Source of the DNA: Lichenicoccus sp965213775 | GTDB lineage: Bacteria > Pseudomonadota > Alphaproteobacteria > Acetobacterales > Acetobacteraceae | Length of the DNA: 64,000 nucleotides | Direction: 5' to 3' | Assembly: GCA_965213775.1 (NCBI GenBank) | Contig: CBDCAC010000007.1 | Span: 62,001-126,000, forward strand | Shown here: positions 33,592 through 43,490 of the stretch, in pieces | Position numbering within the stretch: the stretch's first letter is position 1 | Layout: the number at the start of each line of letters is the position of its first letter | The notes under the pieces: generated by a model | What the model was told of the DNA's origin: nothing | Database searches by the model: none | The model's input: only the letters and a program-made list of their open reading frames with translations | Position numbers and translations under genes: made by a program

Positions 33592-34839
33592 TCAGACCGT
33601 CCGCCCGGCGAAGCCGATCTGCGCCAGCGCCTCGCGCAACTCGAGACCGTCGAATCGCGACCGGCTCACCCGCAGCGCCGCCTCACCCAGCACGGCACGC
33701 CGCTCCGGAGCGTCCGCCAGCGCCTGCAGCGCCCGCGCCGCCGCGTCGGTGTCCGCGTCTGCCCATACCGCGCCGGGCGCCTCGAAGACGCCGCGCGGAT
33801 CGCGTGCCGGCACCAGCCGATAGCCGACCGGCACGCCGCAGCCCTGGTCGAGAAATTCGGCCGTGGCCGACCAGTTCGTCGCCACCACCGCGCGTCCCAG
33901 CATCATCGCCTCCGCGGGCACCAGCCCGAACCCCTCGCTGCGATGCAGCGAAAGCACGATATCGGCAAGCCTGGTCAGCGCGTGCATGTCCGCCTCCGGC
34001 AGCATGCGCGTCTCCAACCTGATATTGTGGCATCCCGCAACCGCCTCCTGCAGCCTGCGCATGTCCTCGGCGAAGTGACCGCCATGGCCCACCTTCAGCA
34101 CCAGGATACGGTCGGCACGGTTACCAAATGCTTTACGGAATGCGGCCACGGCGGCCAGCGGGTTCTTGCGCTCGAAGGCGGATGCCAGGCTGAACGACAC
34201 CAGCACTACCACCGCGTCGTCGGGCAGCCCGAACGCCGCGCGATCGAGCCGCGCCGGCCGCGGCGGAGACAGCGCCAGCGCATGGGGCACCACGCGCACC
34301 CGTCCCGGCATCAGGCTCTCCAGGGCGCGCGCCGTGAAGCGCGACGGTGCCCAGAGCTCGTGCACGCAGGCGCAGGCAGGCCGCCAGCTCGCGGGCAGCA
34401 CCTCCAGCTCCCAGGCCCAGAACCCGATCACGCGACGCCCGCGCAGCATCCGGCGCGGCAGGCGGAGCAGGGTCGCGGGCAGCACCGGCGCATTCACGTG
34501 CAGCACCAGCGCCGCCGCGCCGCTCGGAGGCGAAGATCGTGGGCCCTCCGGAGCCGGCTGGCCCCGATCGCCCGGCACCGCGATCCCCGCCTGCATCGAC
34601 CAGGCCGGGACCTCGAGCGCATCGAGCGCGCGACGCATGATGCGCGCGGATTGCCCTAACCCGGAAGCACGGCCGATCTCGCCGGCGACGATCACGCCGT
34701 CGCAGCCCGCGGGCGGCGTCCGGTCCGGCTTCGGCGCCAGCAACGCCGGCAGCTTCGCGAGCCACAGCCGACGGCGGGCAGCCGGAATCGCGCGCCACAG
34801 ACGATGCATCGGGTGCAGTGTGGACGAGGAACCCCGCAT
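33592..34839 (-). CDS. Glycosyltransferase family 4-like protein
   Basis: 415 residues from the ATG at 34839; an ATG at 34809 is an alternative. Seen: VIVAGEIGRASGLGQSARIM near the N-terminus (GxxxGLGxxxR), VLVSFSLASAFERKNPLAAV, ILVLKVGHGGHFAEDMRRLQ and LSLHRSEGFGLVPAEAMMLG, a classic E-x7-E motif (SEGFGLVPAE). It is most similar in style to surface polysaccharide mannosyl/galactosyl-type transferases. It lies 3 bp before the next GT gene, and diverges from argE. Confidence 0.85.
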   Translation of the reverse strand: MRGSSSTLHPMHRLWRAIPAARRRLWLAKLPALLAPKPDRTPPAGCDGVIVAGEIGRASGLGQSARIMRRALDALEVPAWSMQAGIAVPGDRGQPAPEGPRSSPPSGAAALVLHVNAPVLPATLLRLPRRMLRGRRVIGFWAWELEVLPASWRPACACVHELWAPSRFTARALESLMPGRVRVVPHALALSPPRPARLDRAAFGLPDDAVVVLVSFSLASAFERKNPLAAVAAFRKAFGNRADRILVLKVGHGGHFAEDMRRLQEAVAGCHNIRLETRMLPEADMHALTRLADIVLSLHRSEGFGLVPAEAMMLGRAVVATNWSATAEFLDQGCGVPVGYRLVPARDPRGVFEAPGAVWADADTDAAARALQALADAPERRAVLGEAALRVSRSRFDGLELREALAQIGFAGRTV

Positions 34840-34980
34840 CGCGGCCCTGGATCGGTGAAGCGGCCGAGTCTGGCCGCGGCACAACTGGACCGCAAGCACG
34901 GCCGGAACATGCCCGCGCGCAGCCGCCGGCGCACCGCGACAGCCCATTGCCGACGCAATTGCCCCGTATAGACTGACCCG

Positions 34981-36153
34981 ATGCGCGAACCCGTCCACGT
35001 TCCGACAACGGAGATCCTCGAGACGCTGGTCGCCTTCGACACCACCAGCCGCAACTCCAACCTCCCGCTGATCGGCTGGGTCCGGCAGTATCTCGACCGC
35101 CACGACGTCCCCTACCGGCTCACCCACGACACGAGCGGCCGGAAGGCGAACCTTCACGCCATCATCGGTCCTGAAGTCGAAGGCGGCCTCGCCCTCTCAG
35201 GCCATGTCGATACGGTTCCGGTCGACGGCCAAACATGGAGCACCGATCCGTTCAAGCTGCAGCAGCGCGATGGTCGCCTGCTGGCGCGCGGTGCGGTCGA
35301 CATGAAGGGCTTCGTCGCCTCCTGCCTCGCCGCGGTGCCCGATCTCAAGGCGGCGCCGCTGCTGCGTCCGGTGCATCTGCTGATCTCCTACGACGAGGAG
35401 GTGGACTGCGCGGGAGCCCACGGCTTGGTGGCGGACATGCAGGCGGGCCGCCTGCGGCCGGCGCTATGCGTCGTCGGCGAGCCCTCCGGCATGAAGCCGA
35501 TCACCGCCCACAAGGGCAGGTTGTCGGTTCGCGTCTCCGTGCGCGGCCGCGCCGGCCATTCCAGCCAGCCGGCACGAGGCGTCAACGCGATCCACGCCGC
35601 GTCCGAGGCGATCGGCTGGATCGCCGCCGAGGCGCGCCGTCTTGCCGCCGACGGCCGTCGCGAAGCCGGGTTCGAGCCGGCGCACAGCACCATCCACGTC
35701 GGCCTGATCGAAGGCGGCTCGATCCTGAACATCATCCCGGAGCGGACGGTGTTCGAGATGGAGTGGCGCACCATCCCCGGCGACGATGCCGCGGCCGAGC
35801 TGCGCCGTCTGCAGAGCCACGCCTCACGGATGATCGAGAGCTGGATGCACCAGGTCGATCCCGCCACCGGCTTCAGCTTCGAGCCCCTGAACCTGCTGCC
35901 GCCGCTCTCGCTCGATCCCGAGCACCCGCTGGTCGGGCTGGTCAAGCAGGCCTGCGGCGCCAACCAGCACGGCAAGGTGTCCTACGGCACCGAGGCCGGC
36001 ATCTTCCAGGAGGCCGGCATCGCCAGCATCGTCTGCGGGCCCGGCGATATCGCCCAGGCGCATCAGGCCGACGAGTGGATCGCGCGTGACCAGCTCGACG
36101 CCTGCGACGCCTTCATCCGCCGCCTCGCCGTCAGCATGACCAGGGCGGCATGA
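34981..36153 (+). CDS. argE: Acetylornithine deacetylase
   Basis: 390 residues. ArgE removes the acetyl group of N-acetylornithine to give ornithine, in the linear arginine path. It is an M20-type zinc enzyme. Seen: GGLALSGHVDTVPVDGQTW (metal His and the catalytic Asp two residues on), LLARGAVDMKGFVASCLAAV (Asp and Lys-Gly), LLISYDEEVDCAGAHGL (catalytic and bridging Glu) and ALCVVGEPSGMKPITAHKG. An N-acyl dipeptidase-like role is possible. It overlaps the next gene by four bases. Confidence 0.85.
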   Translation: MREPVHVPTTEILETLVAFDTTSRNSNLPLIGWVRQYLDRHDVPYRLTHDTSGRKANLHAIIGPEVEGGLALSGHVDTVPVDGQTWSTDPFKLQQRDGRLLARGAVDMKGFVASCLAAVPDLKAAPLLRPVHLLISYDEEVDCAGAHGLVADMQAGRLRPALCVVGEPSGMKPITAHKGRLSVRVSVRGRAGHSSQPARGVNAIHAASEAIGWIAAEARRLAADGRREAGFEPAHSTIHVGLIEGGSILNIIPERTVFEMEWRTIPGDDAAAELRRLQSHASRMIESWMHQVDPATGFSFEPLNLLPPLSLDPEHPLVGLVKQACGANQHGKVSYGTEAGIFQEAGIASIVCGPGDIAQAHQADEWIARDQLDACDAFIRRLAVSMTRAA

Positions 36154-37136
36154 TCGGCCTCTCCGATCCGCTGCTGCCGAGCTTCCCGGCCCTGCCGCGC
36201 TTCGACGTCCGGCTGGTCCCGCCTGAGCTCGACGAGTGGCGATCGGGCAATTGCGGGGTAGCCGGCTTCCATCATTTCGAGACCGGTCGCGCCGGACCGC
36301 ACGTCCTGGTGACCGCCCTGATGCACGGCAACGAGATCGCCGGCGCCATTGTGCTCGACGCGCTGCTGCGCGCGCGCCTGCGTCCGTTGCGCGGCAGGCT
36401 GACCTTCGGCTTCCTCAACCTGGCGGCGTTCGCCCGCTTCGATGCCCTCCAGCCGACCGCGTCGCGCTTCGTGGACGAGGATATGAACCGGCTATGGGAC
36501 GTGGCGATCCTAAACGGCACGCGCCAGTCGGTGGAGCTGACGCGCGCGCGCGAGATACGGCCGATCATCGACAGCGCCGACATCCTGCTCGACCTGCACT
36601 CGATGCTGTGGCCATCCGAGCCGCTGATCCTCAGCGGCTCCACCGCCAAGGGGCGGCGGCTGGCGCGCGCCATCGGTACCCCGCCGATGGCCGTCGCCGA
36701 CCGCGGCCACAGCAGCGGCCCGAGGCTGATCGACTACGCCGGCTTCGCCGACGAGGCCGATGTCCCGATCGCCTGCCTGGTCGAGGCCGGCCCGCACTGG
36801 GAGCCTGGCACGGTGGTGACCGCGCGCGCCGCGGTGATGGCGCTGCTGCGCCAGACCGGCCTGATCGCGGATCCGGCCGCCGATCCCGCCGCGCGCGGCA
36901 CGCAATCCTGGCGCGGCGCCGAGGTGACGCAGGTGGTCACCGCCGTCACCAGCAACTTCACCTTCGTGCGGCCGTTCCGGGGCGGCGACGTGATCGCCGA
37001 CTGCCACACCCTGATCGCCAATGACGGCGGCAGGGAGGTCCGCACGCCGCACGATCAGTGCCTGCTGGTGATGCCCAGCCTTCGCCCCAGCCGAGGCCAC
37101 ACCGCGGTGCGCCTCGCCCGCTTCCTGAACGATTAG
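36150..37136 (+). CDS. Succinylglutamate desuccinylase/aspartoacylase family protein
   Basis: 328 residues, zinc carboxypeptidase-like fold. Seen: HVLVTALMHGNEIAGAIVLD with the His-Gly-Asn-Glu zinc site, VDEDMNRLWD and ILLDLHSMLW (zinc His), and IACLVEAGPHWEPGTVV (catalytic Glu). The family hydrolyses N-acyl amino acids. The ATGA overlap with argE suggests coupled expression and similar substrates. The exact substrate is not evident. Confidence 0.8.
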   Translation: MIGLSDPLLPSFPALPRFDVRLVPPELDEWRSGNCGVAGFHHFETGRAGPHVLVTALMHGNEIAGAIVLDALLRARLRPLRGRLTFGFLNLAAFARFDALQPTASRFVDEDMNRLWDVAILNGTRQSVELTRAREIRPIIDSADILLDLHSMLWPSEPLILSGSTAKGRRLARAIGTPPMAVADRGHSSGPRLIDYAGFADEADVPIACLVEAGPHWEPGTVVTARAAVMALLRQTGLIADPAADPAARGTQSWRGAEVTQVVTAVTSNFTFVRPFRGGDVIADCHTLIANDGGREVRTPHDQCLLVMPSLRPSRGHTAVRLARFLND

Positions 37137-37151
37137 CGCCCGAACAATGCT

Positions 37152-38450
37152 CTAGCGATAGATCGGGAACCGCGCGCACAGCGCCCGCACCCGATCATGG
37201 ACCGAGGCCTCGACCGACGCGTTGCCGCCGTCGCTCGACGCGGCGAGCCCGTCCAGCACCTCGTTGATCATGAGCCCGACCTCGCGGAACTCCTCCGGCC
37301 CGAAGCCGCGCGTGGTGGCGGCGGGACTGCCCAGGCGTATCCCCGAGGTGATCGCGGGCTTCTCCGGATCGAACGGGATCGCGTTCTTGTTCGCCGTGAT
37401 CCCGGCCCGCTCCAGGCTCGCCTCCGCCAGCTTGCCGGTCACCCGCTTCGGCCTCAGGTCGACGAGCAGCAGATGGGTGTCGGTGCCGCCGGTGACGATG
37501 GCCAGCCCGTGCTGCATCAGGGTCGCGGCGAGCACGCGGGCATTCTCCGCCACCGCCTGCTGGTAGAGCCTGAACTCGGGCGTCAGCGCCTCCCCGAACG
37601 CCACCGCCTTGGCCGCGATCACGTGCATCAGCGGGCCGCCCTGCAGACCCGGGAACACCGCGGCGTTGAACTTCTTGCCCAGATCGAGGTCGTTGCACAG
37701 GATCACCCCGCCGCGCGGCCCGCGCAGCGTCTTGTGGGTGGTGCTGGTCACCACGTGGGCGTGCGGCAGCGGGCTCGGATACAGCCCGGCCGCCACCAGC
37801 CCCGCGAAATGCGCCATGTCGACCATCAGGAAGGCGCCGACCTCGTCCGCCACCCGGCGGATGCGCGCGAAATCGATGAAGCGCGGATAGGACGAGCCGC
37901 CGGCGATGATCAGACGCGGCTTCTCCTGCCGCGCCAGCCGCTCGAGCTCGTCGTAATCCAGCAGCCCGTCGTCGCGCCGCACCCCGTACTGCACCGGGCG
38001 GAACCACTTGCCGGACAGGTTCGGCGCCGCACCGTGCGTCAGGTGGCCGCCGGACGCCAGGCTCATGCCGAGGATGGTATCGCCGGCATCTAGCAGGGCC
38101 AGGAACACCGCCTGGTTCGCCTGCGCGCCGGAATGCGGCTGCACGTTGGCGTAACCCGCGCCGAACAGCCGCTTCACCCGATCCAGCGCCAGCAGCTCGG
38201 CGCGATCGACCTCGCCGCAACCGCCATAGTAGCGACGGCCCGGATAGCCCTCCGCGTACTTGTTGGTCAGTACGCTGCCCTGCGCCTCGAGCACCGCCGC
38301 CGAGACGATGTTCTCGCTGGCGATCAGCTCGATGCCGTCCTGCTGACGCCGCATCTCGCCATCCAGCGCCGCCGCCAGCTCCGGATCGCTCTCGCGCACC
38401 GAGTTGGCGAAGAAGCGCTGCAGCGGGGAGTGCATGATCTGGTCGGGCAT
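37152..38450 (-). CDS. glyA: Serine hydroxymethyltransferase
   Basis: 432 residues, full length. It makes glycine and methylene-THF from serine. Seen: DGIELIASENIVSAAVLEAQ, KYAEGYPGRRYYGGCGEVD, NVQPHSGAQANQAVFLAL, and VVTSTTHKTLRGPRGGVILC with the PLP Lys. The start at 38450 (ATG of MPDQIMHSPLQ) is chosen because the frame upstream is only read-through in GC-rich sequence. It diverges from the APC permease. Confidence 0.97.
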   Translation of the reverse strand: MPDQIMHSPLQRFFANSVRESDPELAAALDGEMRRQQDGIELIASENIVSAAVLEAQGSVLTNKYAEGYPGRRYYGGCGEVDRAELLALDRVKRLFGAGYANVQPHSGAQANQAVFLALLDAGDTILGMSLASGGHLTHGAAPNLSGKWFRPVQYGVRRDDGLLDYDELERLARQEKPRLIIAGGSSYPRFIDFARIRRVADEVGAFLMVDMAHFAGLVAAGLYPSPLPHAHVVTSTTHKTLRGPRGGVILCNDLDLGKKFNAAVFPGLQGGPLMHVIAAKAVAFGEALTPEFRLYQQAVAENARVLAATLMQHGLAIVTGGTDTHLLLVDLRPKRVTGKLAEASLERAGITANKNAIPFDPEKPAITSGIRLGSPAATTRGFGPEEFREVGLMINEVLDGLAASSDGGNASVEASVHDRVRALCARFPIYR

Positions 38451-38624
38451 TTCGGGCTCCGGGTGCTGGCCCGTCCGGTGCCCCCGAACTGAGGGAGGGG
38501 CTGGCATACGGGCTGCAAGTGCGTTCAACTGCATCACTATAGTCCGGTGCCGCGGCGAGCGGAACCACCGGGAGGGCCGCCCGCCGAGGCTCTCTAGATC
38601 CATCCGGCCCAGGAGACGCGCTGC

Positions 38625-40103
38625 ATGTCCCAATCCGTCGCAAATCCGGGCCCGGCGAGCCTCTGGCGACGCAAATCGATCGAGAGCCTGACGCTGGAGA
38701 GCGACGGCGCGGCACTGCGGCGGGTGCTCGGGCCGCTGAGCCTGGTGGCGCTGGGCATCGGCTGCACCATCGGCGCCGGGCTGTTCTCGCTGACCGGGAT
38801 CGCGGCCTCGGAGAATGCCGGCCCGGCGGTGGTGATCTCCTACCTGATCGCCGCTATCGGCTGCGGCTTCGCCGGGCTGTGCTACAGCGAGCTCTCGAGC
38901 ATGATCCCGATTGCCGGCAGCGCCTACACCTACGCCTACACCACCTTGGGCGAGCTGGTGGCCTGGATCATCGGCTGGGACCTCGTGCTCGAATACGCCG
39001 TCGGCGCGGCCACCGTCGCCGTCAGCTGGTCGCGCTACGTCAATTCGCTGCTGCGCGATTTCGGCGTCGCCATCCCGCCCAGGCTGCTCGCCTCGCCGTT
39101 CGAGACGGTCGCACTTCCGGGCGGCGGCACCGCCACCGGCCTGATCAACCTGCCGGCGGTGTTCATCATCGTATGCATCTCGCTGCTGCTGATGCGCGGC
39201 ATCTCGGAGTCGGCCAAGGTCAACGCGGTGATCGTGGTGATCAAGATCTGCGTCATCCTGGCGGTGATCGGCTTCGGCATCCCCTACATCAACGCCGCCA
39301 ACTACACCCCCTTCATCCCGCCCAACCAGGGCAGCTTCGGCCATTTCGGCATCTCCGGCATCATGCGCGCCGCCGGCACCATCTTCTTCGCCTATGTCGG
39401 CTTCGACGCCGTCTCCACCGCCGCCCAGGAGACCAGGCGGCCGGAGCGTGACATGCCGATCGGCATCCTCGGCAGCCTGCTGGTCTGCTCGCTGGCCTAC
39501 GTCGCCTTCTCCTTCGTGCTCACCGGCCTGCTCAACTACAAGCTGATGCTCAACGACGCGGCACCGGTCGCCAGCGCGATCGACATGACGCCCTACCACT
39601 GGCTCAAGGAGGCGGTGAAGTTCGGCATCATCTGCGGCTTCACCTCGGTGATGCTGGTGCTGCTGCTCGGCCAGTCCAGGGTGTTCTACGCGATGTCGCG
39701 CGACGGGCTGCTGCCGCCCCTGTTCTGCCAGATCCACCCCAGCTGGCGCACGCCGTGGCGCTCCAACCTGCTGTTCATGGTGCTCACCGGCGTGCTCTGC
39801 GCCTTCCTGCCGATCAGCGAGCTCGGCCACATGACCTCGATCGGCACCCTGCTCGCCTTCGTCATCGTCTGCGCCGGCGTCCTGATCCTGCGCGCCCGCG
39901 ATCCCGGCCGCGAGCGTAAGTTCCGCGTCGCCGGCGGCCCGGTCATCCCGATCCTGGGCATCCTGTCCTGCCTGGCGCTGATGCTCTCGCTCGACGGGCT
40001 GACCTGGATCCGGCTGCTGGTCTGGCTGCTGATCGGTTTCGCGGTCTATTTCGGCTACGGACGCAGCCACAGCCGCCTGCAGCAGCCGCGGCGAGCCGCC
40101 TGA
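38625..40103 (+). CDS. Amino acid permease (APC superfamily)
   Basis: 492 residues, about 12 transmembrane helices with a long cytosolic N-terminus. Seen: LVALGIGCTIGAGLFSLTGI (the APC G-x-G-x-G helix 1 motif), AGPAVVISYLIAAIGCGFAG, YTYAYTTLGELVAWIIGWDL and FAYVGFDAVSTAAQETRRPE (the CAT-type signature). It looks like the cationic amino acid / YfnA group. It overlaps hemB by one base (TGATG). The glyA neighbour suggests serine/glycine-type use, but that is inference. Confidence 0.9.
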   Translation: MSQSVANPGPASLWRRKSIESLTLESDGAALRRVLGPLSLVALGIGCTIGAGLFSLTGIAASENAGPAVVISYLIAAIGCGFAGLCYSELSSMIPIAGSAYTYAYTTLGELVAWIIGWDLVLEYAVGAATVAVSWSRYVNSLLRDFGVAIPPRLLASPFETVALPGGGTATGLINLPAVFIIVCISLLLMRGISESAKVNAVIVVIKICVILAVIGFGIPYINAANYTPFIPPNQGSFGHFGISGIMRAAGTIFFAYVGFDAVSTAAQETRRPERDMPIGILGSLLVCSLAYVAFSFVLTGLLNYKLMLNDAAPVASAIDMTPYHWLKEAVKFGIICGFTSVMLVLLLGQSRVFYAMSRDGLLPPLFCQIHPSWRTPWRSNLLFMVLTGVLCAFLPISELGHMTSIGTLLAFVIVCAGVLILRARDPGRERKFRVAGGPVIPILGILSCLALMLSLDGLTWIRLLVWLLIGFAVYFGYGRSHSRLQQPRRAA

Positions 40104-41092
40104 TGACGCCCGGACGCTTCCCCTCGACGCGGCTGCGCCGCAACCGGGTCGATCCGTCCACCCGCAGGCTCGTCGCGGAGAACCACCTCTCGGTGGACGA
40201 CCTGATCTGGCCGGTGTTCGTGACCGAGGGCGAGCGGGCGGAATCCGAGATCTCGTCGATGCCGGGCGTCAAGCGCGTCTCGCTCGACCGCCTGGCCGCC
40301 CACGTGGCGCCGGCGGCGCGGCTCGGCATCCCCGCGGTCGCCCTGTTCCCGGTCACCCCGCTCGACCGGCGCGACGAGGAGGGCACGGAATCGGCCAACC
40401 CGGACAACCTGATCTGCCGCAGCGCCCGCCTGCTCAAGGCCGAGTTCCCCGAGCTCTGCCTGATCGGCGACGTGGCACTGGACCCCTACACCAGCCACGG
40501 CCATGACGGCGTGCTCCGCGACGGCCGAATCGCCAACGAGGAGTCGGTCTCGGTCCTGGTCACCCAGTCGCTGAACCAGGCGGGCAACGGCATCGACATC
40601 CTGGCACCGTCGGACATGATGGACGGCCGGATCGGCGCGATCCGCGCCGCCCTCGACGCGCACGGCCTGATCGACACCCGCCTGATGTCCTACGCGGCCA
40701 AGTATGCGAGCGCGTTCTACGGGCCGTTCCGCGAGGCGCTCGGCTCCGGCGGGCTGCTGCGCGGCGACAAGCGAACCTACCAGATGGACCCGGCCAACAG
40801 CGACGAGGCGCTGCGCGAGGTCGAGCTCGACCTCGCCGAAGGTGCCGACATGGTCATGGTCAAGCCCGGCATGCCCTATCTCGACATCGTGCGCCGGGTG
40901 CGCGACCGCTTCGCCGTGCCCATCTTCGCCTACCAGGTGTCGGGTGAGTATGCGATGCTGATGGCCGCGATCCGCAATGGCTGGCTCGACCACGAGCGCG
41001 CGGTGATGGAGAGCCTGCTCGCCTTCAAGCGCGCCGGCGCCAACGGCATCCTGAGCTACTTCGCCCTGGAAGCCGCAGAGCGGCTGCGATAG
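40103..41092 (+). CDS. hemB: Delta-aminolevulinic acid dehydratase
   Basis: 329 residues. HemB joins two 5-aminolevulinates to porphobilinogen. Seen: FPSTRLRRNRVDPSTRRLV, VALDPYTSHGHDGVL, SYAAKYASAFYGPFREALG (Schiff-base Lys) and LAEGADMVMVKPGMPYLDIV (the second active-site Lys). The Zn-binding three-Cys motif of E. coli and animals is replaced by Asp/Ala (ALDPYTSHGHDG), the metal-switched Mg-type seen in other Alphaproteobacteria. It forms a unit with the permease (1-base overlap) and lies 3 bp before the acylase gene. Confidence 0.95.
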   Translation: MTPGRFPSTRLRRNRVDPSTRRLVAENHLSVDDLIWPVFVTEGERAESEISSMPGVKRVSLDRLAAHVAPAARLGIPAVALFPVTPLDRRDEEGTESANPDNLICRSARLLKAEFPELCLIGDVALDPYTSHGHDGVLRDGRIANEESVSVLVTQSLNQAGNGIDILAPSDMMDGRIGAIRAALDAHGLIDTRLMSYAAKYASAFYGPFREALGSGGLLRGDKRTYQMDPANSDEALREVELDLAEGADMVMVKPGMPYLDIVRRVRDRFAVPIFAYQVSGEYAMLMAAIRNGWLDHERAVMESLLAFKRAGANGILSYFALEAAERLR

Positions 41093-41095
41093 CCG

Positions 41096-43471
41096 ATGCC
41101 GACGCCCGGACGAGGCCGCCGGCCCGACTTCGGGATCGCCGGCTTCGCCGCCGCCGGAATCGCCGCGATCGCGATGATCGGGATCGTGCTCGCCGCGTCC
41201 GCCCTGTGGCGGACCTTGCCCGGCCGCGACCAGACGCTGCGGGTAGCGGGTCTGGGCCACGCGGTCGCGATCAGCTTCGACGCCGTCGGCATTCCCCGGA
41301 TCGAGGCCGCGTCCGCCGAGGATGCGGCCGCCGCACTCGGCGTCGTGCACGCGCGCGACCGCATGTTCCAGATGGAGCTGATGCGACGCGTCGGCTCGGG
41401 TCGTCTCTCCGAGATCGCCGGCCGCGCGGCGCTGCCGATCGACCGCATGATGCGCACCCTCGGCCTGAGGGTGCGCGCCGAGGCGGCCTATCCGATGCTG
41501 CCGCCGCCCGACCGCCGCCTGCTGGACGCCTACGCGCGCGGGGTCAATGCCGAGATCGCCGCCCGCGGCCGCTTCATCGCCCCGGAGTTCCTGCTGCTCG
41601 GACCCCCCGAGCCCTGGACGCCGCAGGACTCGCTGCTGTGGGGCCGCCTGATGGCGCTCACGCTGGGCGCCAACTGGCGCACCGAACTGGCCCGGCTGGC
41701 CGTGTCAACGAGACTGCCGCTCGCCCGCCAGCTCGCCCTGCGGCCCGCCTCCGGCGACGTGCCGCCGCCGCAGGCCAGTCGTGCGGATCCGCATCTCGCC
41801 GGTCTCGCGACCGAGCTCGACCGTCGCCTGCCGCGCTTCCCGGCCGCCTTCACCCTGCCCGACGAAGCCTCCGACGAGTGGGCCGTGGACGGCGCGCACA
41901 GCCTGACCGGCGCGCCGTTGCTCGCCGGCGACCCGCATCTCGCACTCGGCTTTCCGGCCGTGTGGTACCTCGCGCGGATCACCCGTCCGGGCGCCACCCT
42001 CACCGGCGCCACAGCGCCCGGGGCGCCGTTCCTGGTGATCGGCCAGAACGGTCGCATCGCCTGGACCTTCACCAGCAGCGAGGCCGACACCCAGGACCTG
42101 TTCATCGAGCGTCCCGGCCCGACCGGGACCTACCTCACCCCCGAGGGTCCGCGACGCTTCCTCACCCGGCGCGAGACCATCCATGTCCGCGGCCAGCCCG
42201 ACAGCCTCCTCACCGTGCGCGAGACCCGGCACGGCCCGCTGATCAGCGACATCCTGCCCGACATGAACGACCGGCACGGGCAGGGCCAGCTGCTCGCGGT
42301 CGCCATGGAAGCCCTCGCACCGGTCACCCCGGCGCACCAGGATGCCGCCAGCAGCCTGTTCGCGCTGAACGACGCGGCGTCGGTCGAGCAGGCCGGCGCG
42401 GTCGCCGCCACCAGCACCGCACCGGTGCAGAACCTGCTGGTCGCCGACCGCACCCGCATCGCCCAGTTCACCACCGGGATCGTGCCGATCCGCAAGGCCG
42501 GCGACGGCAGCTTCCCGCAGGACGGCGCCGACGGCGCGCATGACTGGATCGCGAGCGCGTCGGGCGACAGCCTGCCGCACGTGGTCGCACCCGACAGCGG
42601 CCACCTGCTCAACGGCAACGAGCGCACCTCGCCCCCCGGCTTTCCGGTCTATATGGGCCGCGACTGGCCCGATGACTGGCGCGCGCGTCGCATCCGGGTC
42701 CTGCTCGCGAGCCGGCCGCGGCACGACGTCGCGGGCTTCGCGGCAATGCAGTCCGACACCGCCAGCGCGTTCGCCGCCGCATTGCTGCCCGAGCTGCTGT
42801 CGCGCCTCGCCTCCCATCCCCCCGACGAGTTCCCGGCCCGCGCCCTGGCCCTGCTGCATGGCTGGGACGGATCGATGAGTGCGGCCGCACCGCAGCCGCT
42901 GATCTTCAACGCCTGGATGCAGCGCTTCGTCGCCGACATGCTGCAGCGCGACGGCATCGCGCAGTCGATCACGGCACCCTGGCCGGACTTCGTCGCCTTC
43001 CTGCTCTCGAGCCCCGGAGCCGCCTGGTGCGGCGGCGACTGCACGCCAGCACTGCTTCGCGCGCTCGACGAGGCGACCGCGCAGATCGCGCTGACCCAGG
43101 GCAACGATCCCGCCGGCTGGCGCTGGTCGGCCGCGCATCGCGCCGTGTTCGACAACGCGTTCCTGCGCGCGCTGCCGCTGATCGGCCGCCTCGCCCGGCG
43201 CAGCGTGCCGATCTCCGGCGACGAGACCACCCTGCTGCGCGCTGGAGGTTCCACGCTCGGCGACTTCGCGGCCAACCACGGCGCCGCCTATCGCGGCGTC
43301 TACGACCTTGCCGATCCCGAGGCGAGCCGCTTCATCCTCACGCCGGGCCAGTCCGGCAACTGGCTGTCGGAAAACGCATGGAATTTGATGCAGCGCTGGG
43401 CATCAGGCGCTACCATGATGATCCCCCGGAGGCCGGGATCCGTCAGCGCAACCGTGAGTCTCACCCCATGA
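41096..43471 (+). CDS. Penicillin acylase family N-terminal-nucleophile hydrolase
   Basis: 791 residues. It is made as a precursor and cut into alpha and beta chains before a nucleophile Ser. Seen: an N-terminal membrane or signal anchor, GIPRIEAASAEDAAAALGVV, ARDRMFQMELMRRVGSGRLS and LPDEASDEWAVDGAHSLTGA with PLLAGDPHLALG: Ser in EASDEWAVDG should be the new N-terminus. The usual Ser-Asn start is Ser-Asp here. It may act on acyl-homoserine lactones or amides, but the substrate is unknown. It is the third gene of an hemB-linked run and ends 19 bp before bpt. Confidence 0.85.
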   Translation: MPTPGRGRRPDFGIAGFAAAGIAAIAMIGIVLAASALWRTLPGRDQTLRVAGLGHAVAISFDAVGIPRIEAASAEDAAAALGVVHARDRMFQMELMRRVGSGRLSEIAGRAALPIDRMMRTLGLRVRAEAAYPMLPPPDRRLLDAYARGVNAEIAARGRFIAPEFLLLGPPEPWTPQDSLLWGRLMALTLGANWRTELARLAVSTRLPLARQLALRPASGDVPPPQASRADPHLAGLATELDRRLPRFPAAFTLPDEASDEWAVDGAHSLTGAPLLAGDPHLALGFPAVWYLARITRPGATLTGATAPGAPFLVIGQNGRIAWTFTSSEADTQDLFIERPGPTGTYLTPEGPRRFLTRRETIHVRGQPDSLLTVRETRHGPLISDILPDMNDRHGQGQLLAVAMEALAPVTPAHQDAASSLFALNDAASVEQAGAVAATSTAPVQNLLVADRTRIAQFTTGIVPIRKAGDGSFPQDGADGAHDWIASASGDSLPHVVAPDSGHLLNGNERTSPPGFPVYMGRDWPDDWRARRIRVLLASRPRHDVAGFAAMQSDTASAFAAALLPELLSRLASHPPDEFPARALALLHGWDGSMSAAAPQPLIFNAWMQRFVADMLQRDGIAQSITAPWPDFVAFLLSSPGAAWCGGDCTPALLRALDEATAQIALTQGNDPAGWRWSAAHRAVFDNAFLRALPLIGRLARRSVPISGDETTLLRAGGSTLGDFAANHGAAYRGVYDLADPEASRFILTPGQSGNWLSENAWNLMQRWASGATMMIPRRPGSVSATVSLTP

Positions 43472-43490
43472 TGCAGGCGCAGCTCCGCGC

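Noticed and set aside
38451..38624. Possible glycine or THF riboswitch between glyA and the permease
   Set aside because: No conserved riboswitch core could be recognised in the 174 bp.
37152..40070. Long upstream extension of glyA
   Set aside because: The extension is antisense to the APC permease and lacks SHMT similarity; start at 38450 is at the family-normal place.
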